A stretch of DNA of 64,000 nucleotides from Salminus brasiliensis (GCF_030463535.1 NC_132892.1:36370989-36434988), one strand, 5' to 3'; positions 28,501-38,520 are shown, numbered from the stretch's first letter. Notes: a model not told the origin generated them from the letters alone. Program-made: numbers and translations.

Positions 28501-31500
28501 GTGGTGTTGTTTGGTCCAGTGGTTAGTGCCAGTAACAATATGGAAGAGTAAGTAAAAGACACACACTCTTACACAGCTTATGATAGCTTATAATAGAAGG
28601 GTAACACTTTACATGGATGGTCTATTGGATATGCTCACATTCAACAAACATTCAACTTGTTGTCTCTTAAATGCAACTGAACTCTAAGCTAAATGTAAAT
28701 GAACTTAATTTTAACTCTTAGGTGCCAGGCTACTTCAATCATAACCTTTTGATGGTGTGGTGAAAATATGCTTTTTTCATACATTACCCACTTAAGCCAG
28801 GGCAGGATGTCCAGCAAATGATCTGTCACATTACATCACATTATCCATATGTATGCCTAGGTCAATGGTGAAAACATTAAAGGTGCTTCGTCATTAAATT
28901 TGTGTTTGTCTCCCCCTGTAGGCTGTCAGAGTCAATACTGCAGGGATTTACCTGTACATCAGCTCGGTCTCTACCTCTGCAGAAAATTAAACAACTGGTA
29001 ACAGCCTGTAGACCACGTGCAGGCAGAAACAAGGTCACCCTGAAAGAGTCTCAGGTACACAGTGATCCTCAGTTACTCAGTGATCAATCAGTTTGGATGC
29101 TCCCAAAATAAATGGACCTATTTATATTTCTCTGGTACCAATTTTTATACGCTGGTCAAGATGGGCTCTATTCATGTACTGTCCTCTTCAGCTAGGGCAA
29201 AAAAGTAAGTTAGTCTGTCGATTAATCTACTGTCCTGTCATAGATGCAATGTGAGTGTCCACATGAAGGCATGGACTGTTGTGATTAAGCCCTGCTATAG
29301 TGCAGCAGCTTGTCTGCCATCTTATGTGGGCTCTGCTAACTGGATCAATGGACAAACCCACCACCATCTCACATTCCAGGGGCTATAATAGATGGCTCTG
29401 GAGGCAACATCTGACTCTAAAGTTGTTAAGTTGTTCGTGCTTTAGCATCAATTTAGCATCACTACTTTAGCAATAAAGTTGTCATGTCTTGACTCGACTT
29501 GTCTTGAAAAGTGATGTAATTCACACCATGTTTTCTGTTGTAGCTGATCTGCATGTACAACTTTGTGAAAGAGGACTTAACTCTGAGCTTCACTGATTTA
29601 CCTTCAGACATGCTGCTCTACTACAGGTGTGTATTAAGCATATTGGAACCACCCTCCACTGACCCAACCCTTGTAATCCTCCCTATCTAGTCACAAATAT
29701 AAGGGCATGAAGGACTATATCCAAGATGTATGTGCCTTTCCCTTCCCTGCAGATGCATAGTTATTTCTTGTAGAGAAGAATGATGTATGCCTCCACCCTT
29801 ATATTGGTTACTGGGGATTAAGTAAGATCACAGTCAAGAACCACTAGCCATCACTTGCCCCTCATGACTTCAGCTTTCAAGGCACTGCAGAAGGCATCCA
29901 TTTTTATCAAGCCGGAAATGTACAGTGATTACAACATTGTCAGGTTTAGGGAAGGTGGACAACATCTTCATCATCACTCAGCCAGGCAATTATGAGTACC
30001 TTGTAATGCTCTTTGGACTGATTAATGGTCCAGCTGCCTTCCAACAGTACCTCAGTAATGAAGTCATGAGGGAGGCCCTTGACTGCTGTGTGTTGACACA
30101 TTCAGTGAGTTCTCCGGTTGTGTCTGAAGAATACTTTATTCACAAAGCTTTAGACATGTCTGTTCTATGTTCTGTCATTCACCTTCCTGTATGGATCTGG
30201 CTAGGGTTAGGGTTAGATCCAGACCATAGTATAGCCCATGCTGTACGCTGCTCTGGACCACTACTATTGACCAAAAGCACATGACAGACTGCAGACATAG
30301 GCCAGCACATTCCCTGCTTATTCATGCATGTTTATGTGTGTTGTAGCTATAACAAGGTGCCACAGGAGAAGTGCAGGCAATATTTTAAGGCTCTGGGTGC
30401 AGCAGATTTCTCTATTCCTTCCAGCGTCCTCAACCGACAGGCCGTCTTGTTCAAGAGTGCAAAGGATTGTCTGGTAAAGCACACATCTACACACTCATAG
30501 GCACACACATGATGTGATTATCTTACATAATGTTTTGGAAAGACATGCTGTGTAACATTAATATTCAAAGTATCCTGTGTGTCACACCTCCAAAATGGCA
30601 ACTTTACAGGAAAAAAATGACAAAATGTAATAAACAACTGCCAGATGTACTGTAGTCAAAATGGGAAAAAGTCTTAAATGGAGATACACTGTTTTTTAAA
30701 GACAGGGATAAGAATAACATATGTTGCATTACAGCTACACTAACACAACTGTAGACATGCGAACACCAGCAAGTACCTGCTGGCAACACATAATAATCTT
30801 CTTTACAACAACATTTTTCCTGCTTCTAAACTCTATGTATCATGAATGATTCTGGAGCCCACTGCTTACATTAAGAAATTCATTACTTTCATATTTTCTT
30901 CTAAAAAAACATATGAAACAGGTGTCATATAAAAGCCCAAACTCTCTTCTTTTATTATCTACTTGCCTTATATATCTTATCTGACATTTGACAAAATGCC
31001 TCTTAAATGTAACTACACTATAAGTTGAATGTAAATGATTGTCCGTTGAATATAACCCTATACCAAACCTACCATATACCAATATATACCAAATTTCAGT
31101 TTTTAATTACATTACATTAGATTAGATTAGAGTTTGGGTTAAGGGTTAATTCTGTGGTAATTTTAGGGTTAGAGTTAGGCTTAGGGTGCAGGTTTAAATT
31201 CAATAGACCATCATTCACATTCAGCTTTGGGCTCAGTTCCATTTAACATATTCAGTTGAAGGTCAGACTAATGCCAGGTGAGCATCCACAAGGCATTTAT
31301 AATAGATAATTGCCTATTTTGAGCCAGCAACTATATCTTCTGTTCCATTAAAGCATTATGAATATTCATAATTTTACTAATACATGGTCTGTGTTTCTGT
31401 AGGGTATATCTGGTTGGAGTCTGACTAAGGATCAGGTGGAGGTTCTGGGTAATATGGTCTGCACACTGGACCCCCCCTACATCCAGAACTCTGACCCACT

Positions 31501-34500
31501 TGTCCTGGAGAAACTGAAGGACTGTGGAGACCTTTCTGACTCTCAGATCATGGCTGTACAGACACTGCTGTTCTCTGGCAAAACTCCTTATGGGTAAGAA
31601 AGAATTAAATTCTATGGATATTATATGGAATTGTTGGTACCCCTCGGTTAATGAAAGAAAAACCCACAATGGTCAAAAATAGTAATAATAAATAGAAATA
31701 CTATGAAAATTAACCAATGAAAGTCAGACATGGTTTTTCAATCATGCTTCAACAGAATTATTAAAAAAATAAACTCATGAAACAGGCCTGGACAGAAATG
31801 ATGGTACCCATAACTTAATATTTTGTTGCACAACATTTTAAGGCAATCACTGCAATCAAACGATTCCTGTAACTGTCAATGAGACTTCTGCACCTCTCAA
31901 TAGGTATTTTGGCCCACTCCTCATGAGCAAACTGCTCCATTTGTCCCAGGTTTGAAGGGAGCCTTTTCCAGATGGCATGTTTCAGCTCCTTCCAAAGATG
32001 CTCAATAGGATTTAGGTCAGGGCTCATAGAAGGCCACTTCAGAATAGTCCAATGTTTCCCTCTTAGCCATTCTTGGGTGTTTTAGCTGTGTTTTGGGTCA
32101 TTATCCTGTTGCAAGACCCATGACCTGCGACTAAGACCAAGCTTTCTGACACTGGGCAGCACATTTCTCTCTAGAATCCCTTGATAGTCTTGAGATTACA
32201 TTGTACCCTGCACTGATACACCCTGCGCCAGATGCAGCAAAGCAGCCCCAGAACATAACAGAGCCCCCTCCATGTTTCACAGCAGGGACAGTGTTCTTTT
32301 CTTAATATGCTTCATTTTTCCATCTGTGAACATAGAGCGGATGTGCCTTGGCAAAAAGTTTAATTTTTGTCTCATCTGTCCATAGGACATTCTCCCAGAA
32401 GCTTTGGGGCTTGTAGTTTGGCAAATTTCAGTCTGTTTTTTATGATTTGTTTTCAACAATGGTGTCCTCCTTGATCGTCTTCCATGAAGTCCACTTTGGC
32501 TCAAAGATGCTTGGAGATGGTCTTATAACCTTTACCTTTAACATGCTTGTCTATAATTTTCTTTCTAATTTCCTTTAACTCTTTCCTTCTCTTGCTCTGG
32601 TCCATGTTGAGTGTGGTACACACCATGTCACCAAACAGCACAGTGACTACCTGTAGCCCTATATATAGGCCCACTGACTGATTACAAGATTGTAGACACC
32701 TGTGATGCTAGTTAGTGGACATACCCTGATTTAACATGTCCATTTGGTCACATTATTTTCAGGGGTACCATCATTTTTGTCCAGTCCTGTTTAATAAGAT
32801 TACTTTTTAAAATAATTTTGTTGAAGCATGGTTCAAAATCAATGTTGGGTTTTCGTTTGTTTATTTTCATAGAATTTGTATTTATTATTACTTTTGTCAG
32901 ATTCAAGTTATTTCTGTGACCATTGTGGGTTCTTTTTTTATTTGCCGAGGGGTACCAACAATTTTGTCCACATGTGTTCAGTTGTCTTATTGAATTAAAA
33001 ATGCCATTATTATTTTTTTTAGTAATCGCTTAACTTGGAATCTAAACACTTTGAACCAGCTGGATATTCTTCCCCTTTACCTGAAACGAGACTTCTGGGC
33101 CACTTTTAGCTCTGTACGTAAATATGATTATTAAAAAAAAATGTGTACTTTTGTGTTTGTTTATTATTTTTAAATGTGTCCAGTCCTTCTCCTCTGATCA
33201 TATACTGTTTTCTGAAAGTTTATTCTTCAATGCTGGGGTGTGTGGTGTAATTTTGTTTATGTGTGTGTGTTGAAGAGTATGAAGACAACATTTTTGAAGT
33301 CCTTTATACCATTCTTGAGGAGTCAGAAGATTGACACATCAAAACTAAAGAAATTCACTACAGAAGTCAACTTTAATTTGAAAATTGGAATACGTGCAAG
33401 AACAGGTATCAGTGCACTACAGTACTAACACAAACACACTGACTCAGACACAGGGCTGTAGAGTTTAATAAAGTTTCACTGTGTTTAAGTATCTGTTATG
33501 AGGTTGCTTTTCCAAAATAGGAGAAAATACATCTCAGATCTTCCTGAACCACTAACCTGTGAAGACTGACTGAAACTTCTGGACAGCTTTATGTAGAAAA
33601 CAAACATAACATAGGGCATAGTCCAGGATAGTGCCAAAGGGCAGGACTGTGTATTTGTAATGACCAGTAGTGTGATGACGGAAATTGTTCTGTACACGTA
33701 CACTTTGATGAAGTTGCATCCATAGAAATCTAGCCATGGAAATCCACTAATAAGCTGTTATCTATGGGTGTAATTAAATTACCTCCTGGTGATGTCAATT
33801 GTGCAGACAGCAATGATTCATTTTTTATGAAATTGCCAGTGAACTTCAATCAGTGGCTGTTAAAGTCTCAGAGAGGTTGTTCCAATGGGTAGCGTCCAAT
33901 GGGACAACCAGCGTTTGAGTAGGAAGGAGTAGGTGGAGTAGGAAAATGACATTGGCACCCATATTTCATTACTTGATGGATTGTTGGTTGGTTTTGACTG
34001 TTGACAGTTTGGGCTATCTAGACTACAATGCTTATGATTCCTGTAAAACAGACTTGCTATGAGTCTGAAATTTGGCGATGATAAGGATCGGCTGGCCTGT
34101 CTCACAAGCTTAGAACATATTGTTACCTTAACTGGATCTACTGAGTTGTTTTGGCAAAGTCTTGTTTTTAGGTTGATATCCCAGAGTGGGCTCTTACCAT
34201 CTCTAACTAGTCACTTCTGCCAGCCACCTGGAGCATTTCACCTGACCTCCAGTGTCAGAACCAGTGTGTAGTACATCAGTGGAACTGTGTATGTTTTTTG
34301 TCACTTCTAAGTGAGTTCCTGTCCTGTTTCTGTGTCTGACAGCATGCACAATAGGCAACATCACTGAGGCTACAATTGCAGATCCCTCATTTCCCTTTGG
34401 CTATGACTCTTCTGAGTTTGATTCCTGTCTGGAGATCGCTGTTCTTAGGGACAATGTGGCAGCCATCAATGATAAGATGGTGGACACCAGCTTCCAGACC

Positions 34501-34681
34501 ATCATTCTGAACAAGTTAAACCAGGTCAGTGTTCCTGAGCATCGTCATTGTTAACAATATGGTGTGCGTGAGGTTGTTGAGTGTTGAGGCACTGCCTCAG
34601 TTCATGTATCATGTATTTGCATGATTTGCATGTTTGTGTTTCACATTACAGATTTCTTTGTTTGTTGATTTGAGATGTTGA

Positions 34682-34713
<32 letters not shown>

Positions 34714-37506
34714 TGTGTGTGTTACAGCTGTTCCCATCAGGCCTTCCAAACAGTGTGGTGCAACTACTGGGCTCCACATCTCTCATGGCCACTGTTAGTG
34801 ACATCAACAATTGGGCCATCACCAAAATTGACACACTGTCCTCTTTGATGGACCCAAATAAGGGAAACTGGACATCAGATCAGGTAATATGTCTGAGATG
34901 TGTAGTTTGCAGTGGATATAAGGTTTTTAACTGGTGTTAAAATAGTACTCCAGGTTTGAGCAAGCCCAAAAACTCCAGCCCGACCCTACCCGAGTCCATG
35001 CACATTCTGTCCGAGCCTGCCCCGCCCCATAAACTGTCATTATGAGCCCGAGCCTGATTTAAGTAGAGCAAACTGACCTTTTAACTACAATTCTGAGCTG
35101 TTTGAATGAGTGAAATCTGTTCAGAATGATGTGAATGAACAGTGCAACATGGAAGAAGCACAGACCTATTATTAAAAAAAACTGTTTATTAAGAATGGAA
35201 CTCAAATTATTAAAACACCAACAGTGCCAACAATGATCCACAGGCCTAAACATGGCCATAAACAAAATAGGCTACAAGAATGATGTCTGAATGACTTTCC
35301 TCTACTCCTCTATACAATTTATCAAGGTTTAAGAATATAAAATGCTTTCTGAACAAACTATTATTTTACAATAAGTGTATAAAATGCAAAAAAAAAACAG
35401 CAACAAGGCTCTGCAAATGCGCCGGTTGCTGCAGGCAAATAACACATTAAAATGTGTGTGTGTGTGTGTGTGTTGTAGAGTAAAGCAGTGATTATGAAGT
35501 ATCTCAGTGTGGAGGGGAATGCTCTGGGAACTGCTGAACTAAATGCAATTGGCTCCAACCTCTGTTCTTTGGACGTCAGTGTCCTCAAGACCATCACTCC
35601 TGATTGTCTGCAGTAAGTAAACAGATCCAAATAACACAATAACACAGTGGAAGATATCACTGCATATGTTCCTGATCATTAGTGAATGAATAATTATGTA
35701 ATCACTACTTGTGACACATGCTTAGCACCTAACGTTAGCTGCAACCACTGCCATGTGTTTACATATTTACAGTGCTCTGGCTGATTTACATATTTTGTCT
35801 AGAATGAGTTTGAGGCTTGTCTGATAAACACTCAGTCTGAGGTTTTCATTCTCTTTCCATTCTGCAGGAAAGCAAACCCTGTGAATACTTCCTCATGTTC
35901 CATTGATCAGAAATCAGCTCTGTACAGCACCGCCAAATCCTCATTCAGAAGCCAGCGAAGCAACCCTACAACATACTACCAACTCATTGGTTCTTACTTG
36001 GGTAAAATACACACATACACACTCATTGTGGAGATCTTATGATGCTTAATAAGGTGGAATTTTGTTGTTTGGGGGTTTTATTTTATTTTACAAATTAATA
36101 AACTATAATGAAGTAAAAAAGTTCCGGTATTGAACTAAACAGTCCCACGTGTATTTATAACAGACTGTTTAACACACAGTCCAGGTTGTCTTTCCTTGTA
36201 TTAATGACTTTATGGCTGTCTGTGTTCATTTGCTTCTGTGTTTAGGTGGAGCACCTGTGGAGGATATCCGAGATCTTGCTACTCAGAACATCAGCATGGA
36301 CATCACCACCTTTAGGAGTCTGAACCCTGATGTGCTCATGGTATGAAACAGTGATTCGGTGACTACAACTGAAGCAGAATATCAGTCCAGGATACCTGGC
36401 TTTTAAATGTTACTGTGGCATTTGAAACACAAACAGTCTTGACTGTAGGTTTAGCTGGGCCATTTCATTTGAATGTTTAATGAGAGATGTTTGTTATGGG
36501 AGAACTTGTTAAGAACTTGTTAAGAAGGTGTTGGCTTGCTAACTGTCTGCTTCAACTGTACAAAGTCAGGAATCCCATTCCCCTTTTTAATATTCCCCTG
36601 TTCAATATTGCACTTTATTTACATAATAAAAATAAAGTATGTTTTATTCTACACAACATCTATGTTTCAAGGGCCAATGTGGATAAAAATATTCAAACAA
36701 TTAACTTTCCTGTTTTATATTGGAGGGTTGGCATTGTCCCCCACTGTGTGGATGCTGTACTGTAGTCTTGATAGCTCTTGCTCTGAGTTGCTAATCTGCT
36801 TTAAAACAGAGAACAAAAGGGAAATTCAAATCATTCAAATCATTAAAAATAATCATGTGAATGATGTGACTTCTACACACATTCGCTAACTTTTACTAGT
36901 CTATTCACATAGTGATGAAAGAGATGATCTTCAGTCTATGTTTGAAGACAGCGAGCAAGTCGGCTGTTCAGACACCCCAAGAGAGAAACCCCCATAAACA
37001 CGTTTGTTGATGTTTGTTAGTTCAGTGAATTAATGCCTGTGTGTTCTCTGTGTGTTTCAGGCTCTGAATGTGAGCACAGTGCGTGATCTACTGGGGGTGA
37101 ATCTGCCTGATCTGAAGCTGTTTGAGAACTCCACAGAGGTTAGGTCCTGGGTGGATCAGCAGTACAAGTCTGAATTGGCGACCCTGAACCTCGGACTGAT
37201 CTGGGGCAAAGACGACCCCACCACCTCTGCAGCCGTCACTGGCATCACATCCACACAGACCAGCCAAACAGTCGCCACCACATCAAAGGGTAAGACACTG
37301 TCCATCTAAAGAGTCCGTCTGAGAAGCTGATGACTAAGATTACTGGATCCACACTGTTCTCTCTGCTCATCATTATTACTGGAACAGTTATTATATTCCT
37401 CCTATCAGAACCGTAACACTGCTTAACTTCAGCACTTTACTACAACACACACCATCTCTGTATCACTACTGTAATGACTGCAGTCCATTCAACTGACATG
37501 ATGCAA

Positions 37507-37552
<46 letters not shown>

Positions 37553-37641
37553 CAGGATCAGGTGTTCATCGTGGTTCAGGACTGTGGTTCATCTCTGTGT
37601 GTGTAGGACTGCTGACCATCACACTGCACTTGCAACGATAA
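22..37641 (+). CDS. Giant mesothelin-like mucin gene (MSLN/STRC/OTOA superfamily), 38 exons, 5' partial
   Basis: I joined 38 exons, each bounded by AG and GT, with consistent phase across every junction. The sum is 25,202 coding bases: 2 bases finish a codon begun upstream and 8,400 codons follow, including the stop. The start, signal peptide and first exons lie left of the window. Layout: end of unit 1 (exons 1-5 and the head of exon 6), Thr-rich repeat stalk (exon 6), complete unit 2 (exons 7-37), GPI-like tail (exon 38). Family marks are [10 protein letters not shown] followed by QSELNTL (exon 6), the paralogous [10 protein letters not shown] (exon 37), and [13 protein letters not shown] (exon 7). 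Known for the family: mesothelin is a GPI-anchored adhesion glycoprotein, stereocilin and otoancorin act at inner-ear extracellular attachments, and the fold is predicted to be helical-repeat. An epithelial or mucus-surface role is inference. The gene converges on lypd1. A transcript could still skip some exons. Confidence 0.85.
1150..1350. repeat. Interspersed repeat copy (MITE-like) with telomere-like CCCTAA units
   Basis: The stretch around 1262-1320 (gaactctaagctgaatgtaa and following) reappears near 28668-28705 and 31005-31060 in other introns of the same gene. It is followed by three ccctaa units at about 1321-1342. It lies in intron 4 and has no coding content. Confidence 0.6.
1566..21688 (+). 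CDS. Exon 6: 20.1-kb exon with mesothelin-like head and giant Thr-rich mucin-like domain
   Basis: The exon opens after ...tgttccag at 1565 and closes at GACAG before gtgagg at 21689. Its 20,123 bases leave 2 bases that pair with the first base of exon 7 to give Ser, so both ends are in phase with neighbours. Residues 1-55 or so are mesothelin-like ([20 protein letters not shown], then [17 protein letters not shown]). A transition with Ser, Pro and Thr follows (1726-1915, [10 protein letters not shown] units). Then comes the repeat array to about 21540, and a short non-repeat exit containing PSSTDD and ISCKGVD. There is no stop or frameshift in over 6,700 codons, which argues for coding selection. 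Dense O-glycosylation of Thr is expected by analogy with mucins. This is large even among vertebrate coding exons. I recognise no SEA, VWD or cysteine-knot domain in it. Confidence 0.9.
8874..9227 (+). repeat. 177-bp tandem duplication inside the mucin exon
   Basis: A block containing the unusual gacacaacaacc spelling, an AIERD unit and an ATAIE unit occurs twice in a row. The gacacaa marker sits at 8874 and 9051, and the aaagagac marker at 8941 and 9118. Both offsets are 177 bases, or 59 codons, so the frame is kept. Confidence 0.85.
11381..15250 (+). repeat. Higher-order tandem duplication of about 2.0 kb inside the mucin exon
   Basis: Rare variants recur in the same order at a constant offset. 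The TTNTT variant is at 11381 and 13337 (offset 1956). The AIESD variant is at 11940 and 13941, and the TTITA variant at 12171 and 14172 (both offset 2001). The 45-base change in offset is one extra 15-codon unit in the second copy. Paired markers TTTIA (about 11480 and 13430) and AIERD also repeat in order. The copies diverge after roughly 15250, where the first copy has TTTTT units and the second has TTTT units. Confidence 0.85.
21771..25764 (+). CDS. Exons 7-20: first part of mesothelin-like unit 2
   Basis: Exons are 21771-21855, 21948-22094, 22177-22385, 22477-22577, 22767-22885, 23005-23160, 23659-23873, 24011-24096, 24205-24332, 24542-24667, 24864-25057, 25154-25248, 25386-25516 and 25640-25764. 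All phases join. The unit opens with a Cys-containing segment spanning the exon 6/7 junction (CKGVDS, then [13 protein letters not shown] and YACSS). A recurring pattern follows, FN(V/I)RLxxFLPFLSS-like: [53 protein letters not shown]. This fits an internal helical repeat of this superfamily. Introns are short (about 80-500 bases) and carry no clear elements except (CA)n near 25570. Confidence 0.85.
25712..26664 (+). repeat. Minisatellite made of an exon 3' end plus its splice donor
   Basis: The last ~53 bases of exon 20 ([16 protein letters not shown]) plus the donor and some 20 intron bases are repeated about 12 more times, with a period near 70-77 bases, filling most of intron 20. The genuine junction is ctcag/gtaaca at 25764/25765. 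Nine repeats keep a gtaac donor. Three (near 26217, 26364 and 26650) read gataac and have lost it. Copies differ from the exon by AAA to AAT (Lys to Asn) and small indels. The true exon is chosen as the first copy because only it continues upstream in frame. Confidence 0.9.
26749..31593 (+). CDS. Exons 21-29: middle of mesothelin-like unit 2
   Basis: Exons are 26749-26866, 26946-27158, 27261-27431, 27559-27696, 28498-28547 (only 50 bases), 28922-29054, 29544-29626, 30347-30473 and 31403-31593, all phase-consistent. Recognisable stretches are [34 protein letters not shown], a [20 protein letters not shown] block, and [18 protein letters not shown]. The last is typical of the C-terminal half of mesothelin-superfamily proteins. 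Introns are longer here and have received transposon debris: MITE-like pieces near 28600 and 31000-31250, and a Ty3-type relic near 29700-30100. Confidence 0.85.
28590..28710. repeat. Interspersed repeat copy (MITE-like), fragment
   Basis: Contains gtaacactttacatggatgg and the gaactctaagctaaatgtaa segment shared with the copies at 1262 and 31005. It is in intron 25 and no boundaries can be fixed. Confidence 0.55.
29690..30105 (+). pseudogene. Ty3/gypsy-type reverse transcriptase relic (LTR retrotransposon) in intron 27
   Basis: A decayed reading on the + strand resembles the Ty3-type RT core: an ITVKN-like segment near 29830, then [11 protein letters not shown] and PAAFQQYL around 29987-30055, where families have a YEYLVMPFGL-type motif. 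Frame changes and stops interrupt it, and the YLDD active-site segment that should follow is not recognisable. No LTRs were seen. It is a fossil and not part of the host exon set. Confidence 0.65.
30975..31265. repeat. MITE-like foldback element with inverted ends
   Basis: The left part (taagttgaatgtaaatgatt near 31021) is the approximate reverse complement of the right part (catcattcacattcagcttt near 31209). The ends therefore form an inverted repeat around an AT- and TTAGGG-rich core. The left arm matches the repeat family seen at 1262 and 28668. It lies in intron 28. Confidence 0.6.
31625..32975 (-). mobile_element. Tc1/mariner-like element with long inverted repeats (copy 1), in intron 29
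   Basis: The left end (ttgttggtacccctcggtta at 31631) is matched in reverse complement by the right end (ggggtaccaacaattttgtc near 32949). The inverted arms run about 170-200 bases, each carrying gcttcaacagaattatt-like and ggcctggacagaaatgatgg-like internal segments. The gene inside reads on the minus strand, opposite to the host gene. Length is near the 1.3-1.6 kb usual for Tc1 elements. A same-family copy lies at 42005-43165 in the opposite orientation. Confidence 0.85.
31815..32605 (-). pseudogene. Broken Tc1-like transposase (copy 1)
   Basis: The minus strand begins [13 protein letters not shown] at 32605 (helix-turn-helix end). It continues with KTISKHL, an SGLHGR-type segment, and finally [18 protein letters not shown] and the family-typical C-terminus ending KCCATKY before the stop at 31815. 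It is split by frameshifts and stops into pieces of 75 residues or fewer, so it cannot be active. The DNPKH-type segment upstream of PDLNP is present in damaged form. Confidence 0.8.
33023..33405 (+). CDS. Exons 30-31 of the mesothelin-like gene
   Basis: Exons are 33023-33113 and 33276-33405. The first completes a Gly codon split from exon 29 across an intron that contains a whole Tc1-like element. The joined peptide reads [20 protein letters not shown], then PLYLKRDFW. Exon 31 ([20 protein letters not shown]) ends one base into the codon finished by exon 32, giving an Ala before CTIGN. Confidence 0.82.
33480..34300. other. Intron 31: no gene; possible retroelement scrap
   Basis: On the minus strand near 33640-33690 a short stretch reads [11 protein letters not shown], which resembles the reverse transcriptase motif of LTR retroelements, but no neighbouring motif supports it. 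The rest shows no recognisable feature. The next exon starts at 34343. Confidence 0.25.
34343..37289 (+). CDS. Exons 32-37: C-terminal part of mesothelin-like unit 2, paralogous to exons 1-6
   Basis: Exons are 34343-34524, 34728-34883, 35479-35612, 35868-36001, 36246-36340 and 37061-37289. The first five have lengths 182, 156, 134, 134 and 95, identical to exons 1-5, and similar peptides ([51 protein letters not shown]). Exon 37 matches the head of exon 6 ([19 protein letters not shown], then [14 protein letters not shown]). It then has only a short Ser/Thr linker ([19 protein letters not shown]) where exon 6 carries the giant repeat. NST and NVS are candidate N-glycosylation sites. Confidence 0.87.
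34945..35440. repeat. Intron 33: probable transposon-derived repeat
   Basis: A segment of cccgagcc-like spelling (34975-35060) looks like the ends of a fish DNA-transposon family, but I cannot name it. The rest is AT-rich with no coding sign. A (GT)n lies just before the exon 34 acceptor. Confidence 0.25.
36925..36998 (-). repeat. Diverged LINE fragment in intron 36
   Basis: The stretch gatcttcagtctatgtttga with ttcagacaccccaagagaga is a diverged copy of 61138-61200 in the LINE fragment at the right of the window. It is short and non-coding. Confidence 0.5.
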
Positions 37642-37649
37642 CCATCACA

Positions 37650-37682
<33 letters not shown>
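37508..37682. repeat. (GT)n and (CA)n tracts flanking the last coding exon
   Basis: An uninterrupted (GT)n at 37508-37551 reaches to within 4 bases of the terminal-exon acceptor, and a (CA)n at 37649-37682 starts 8 bases after the stop. In the pre-mRNA the two tracts are complementary and could pair around the 86-base exon. Confidence 0.9.
37556..37641 (+). CDS. Terminal exon 38: GPI-like hydrophobic tail and stop
   Basis: The exon starts after ttcag at 37555, completes a Gly codon, and ends with TAA at 37639-37641. It encodes [12 protein letters not shown] followed by a hydrophobic [12 protein letters not shown] stretch and a two-or-three-residue polar end (LQR). A small-residue region followed by a C-terminal hydrophobic segment is the usual form of a GPI-attachment signal, as in mesothelin. 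A short transmembrane anchor is less likely because almost nothing follows it. The exon sits between a (GT)n and a (CA)n tract. Confidence 0.8.
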
Positions 37683-37688
<6 letters not shown>

Positions 37689-37905
37689 TCACACGTGATT
37701 ACTCATACTGGATGAACTTTAATTACCTTTTATTTTCCACACTCATTTTAGGGCTGTTGTTCTGTACTGATTATGATTTTTGGGGCGGGACTATCTTAAG
37801 ACCAATATTTACATTTTCTAATTAATCTGATTATTTTCTTGCCAATAATGAAATGATTTCATCCTGATTAATCTAAACTTAATTATAAACCTTACGTTGA
37901 ATTTC

Positions 37906-37911
37906 AATAAA
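37906..37911 (+). promoter_or_regulatory. Candidate polyadenylation signal AATAAA of the mesothelin-like gene
   Basis: A canonical AATAAA lies 265 bases after the stop codon. It is the first good candidate in the 3' region. No cleavage site can be proven from sequence alone. Confidence 0.5.
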
Positions 37912-38283
37912 GTCATCATCCAACTGTTGTCTGAAGTATTTTCATAAACAGCACTTTCTTCTGTATTAAAAAATCTAAATCTACTAATGAAATTAGGGAA
38001 CAGTGGGAACTGCACTACACTGTGTATAATATTCAGCACAGTAAATAAACTGTATCCTTGATCAAAGCTTACTGATATTAGATTTGTTGAAGGTGTCTTA
38101 TCTATTCTGTTCTGTTCTCTTACCTTGGTAAGGAGGAGACATACAAGGCATATGAGCCTGTTGCTAATGCATGTGCAAAGGGACAGAGACAATGGCCTAG
38201 TGATCCAGACTTGGAAAAATGACTAAAATGAGACACTTTTTGGTTTAAACAATGGTAGCCCATCCTACTTTCTAGCATATTCA

Positions 38284-38520
38284 ATTCAAGTCAAGTCAAG
38301 TGGGTTTTATTGTCATTTCACGTATTTGCACGTATTTGTCACTGTACAGTGTACAGCGAAATGTGTCCTCCGCATTTAACCCATCTGGTAGTGAACACAC
38401 ACTGACACACACACATGTGTTAGGGGCAGTGAGTACACACACACCCAGAACGGTGGGCAGCATCACAAAACCCATAATTTCATCCCTTAACTTACAATTC
38501 ACACCAAGGACAACTCACTG
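38284..38520. repeat. Interspersed repeat of a type common in fish genomes
   Basis: The run from attcaagtcaagtgggtttt through gcgaaatgtgtcctccgcat and catttaacccatct is a spelling I recognise as a widespread teleost interspersed repeat. Its class is uncertain. A weakly similar segment (caaatttatttgtcacatac, then tgcagtgaaatgc) lies at 62755-62810. Confidence 0.5.

Noticed and set aside
34343..37641. Exons 32-38 as a separate small mesothelin-like gene
   Set aside because: Exon 31 joins exon 32 in phase with good splice sites, no start codon or signal peptide precedes exon 32, and unit 2 would lose its C-terminus.
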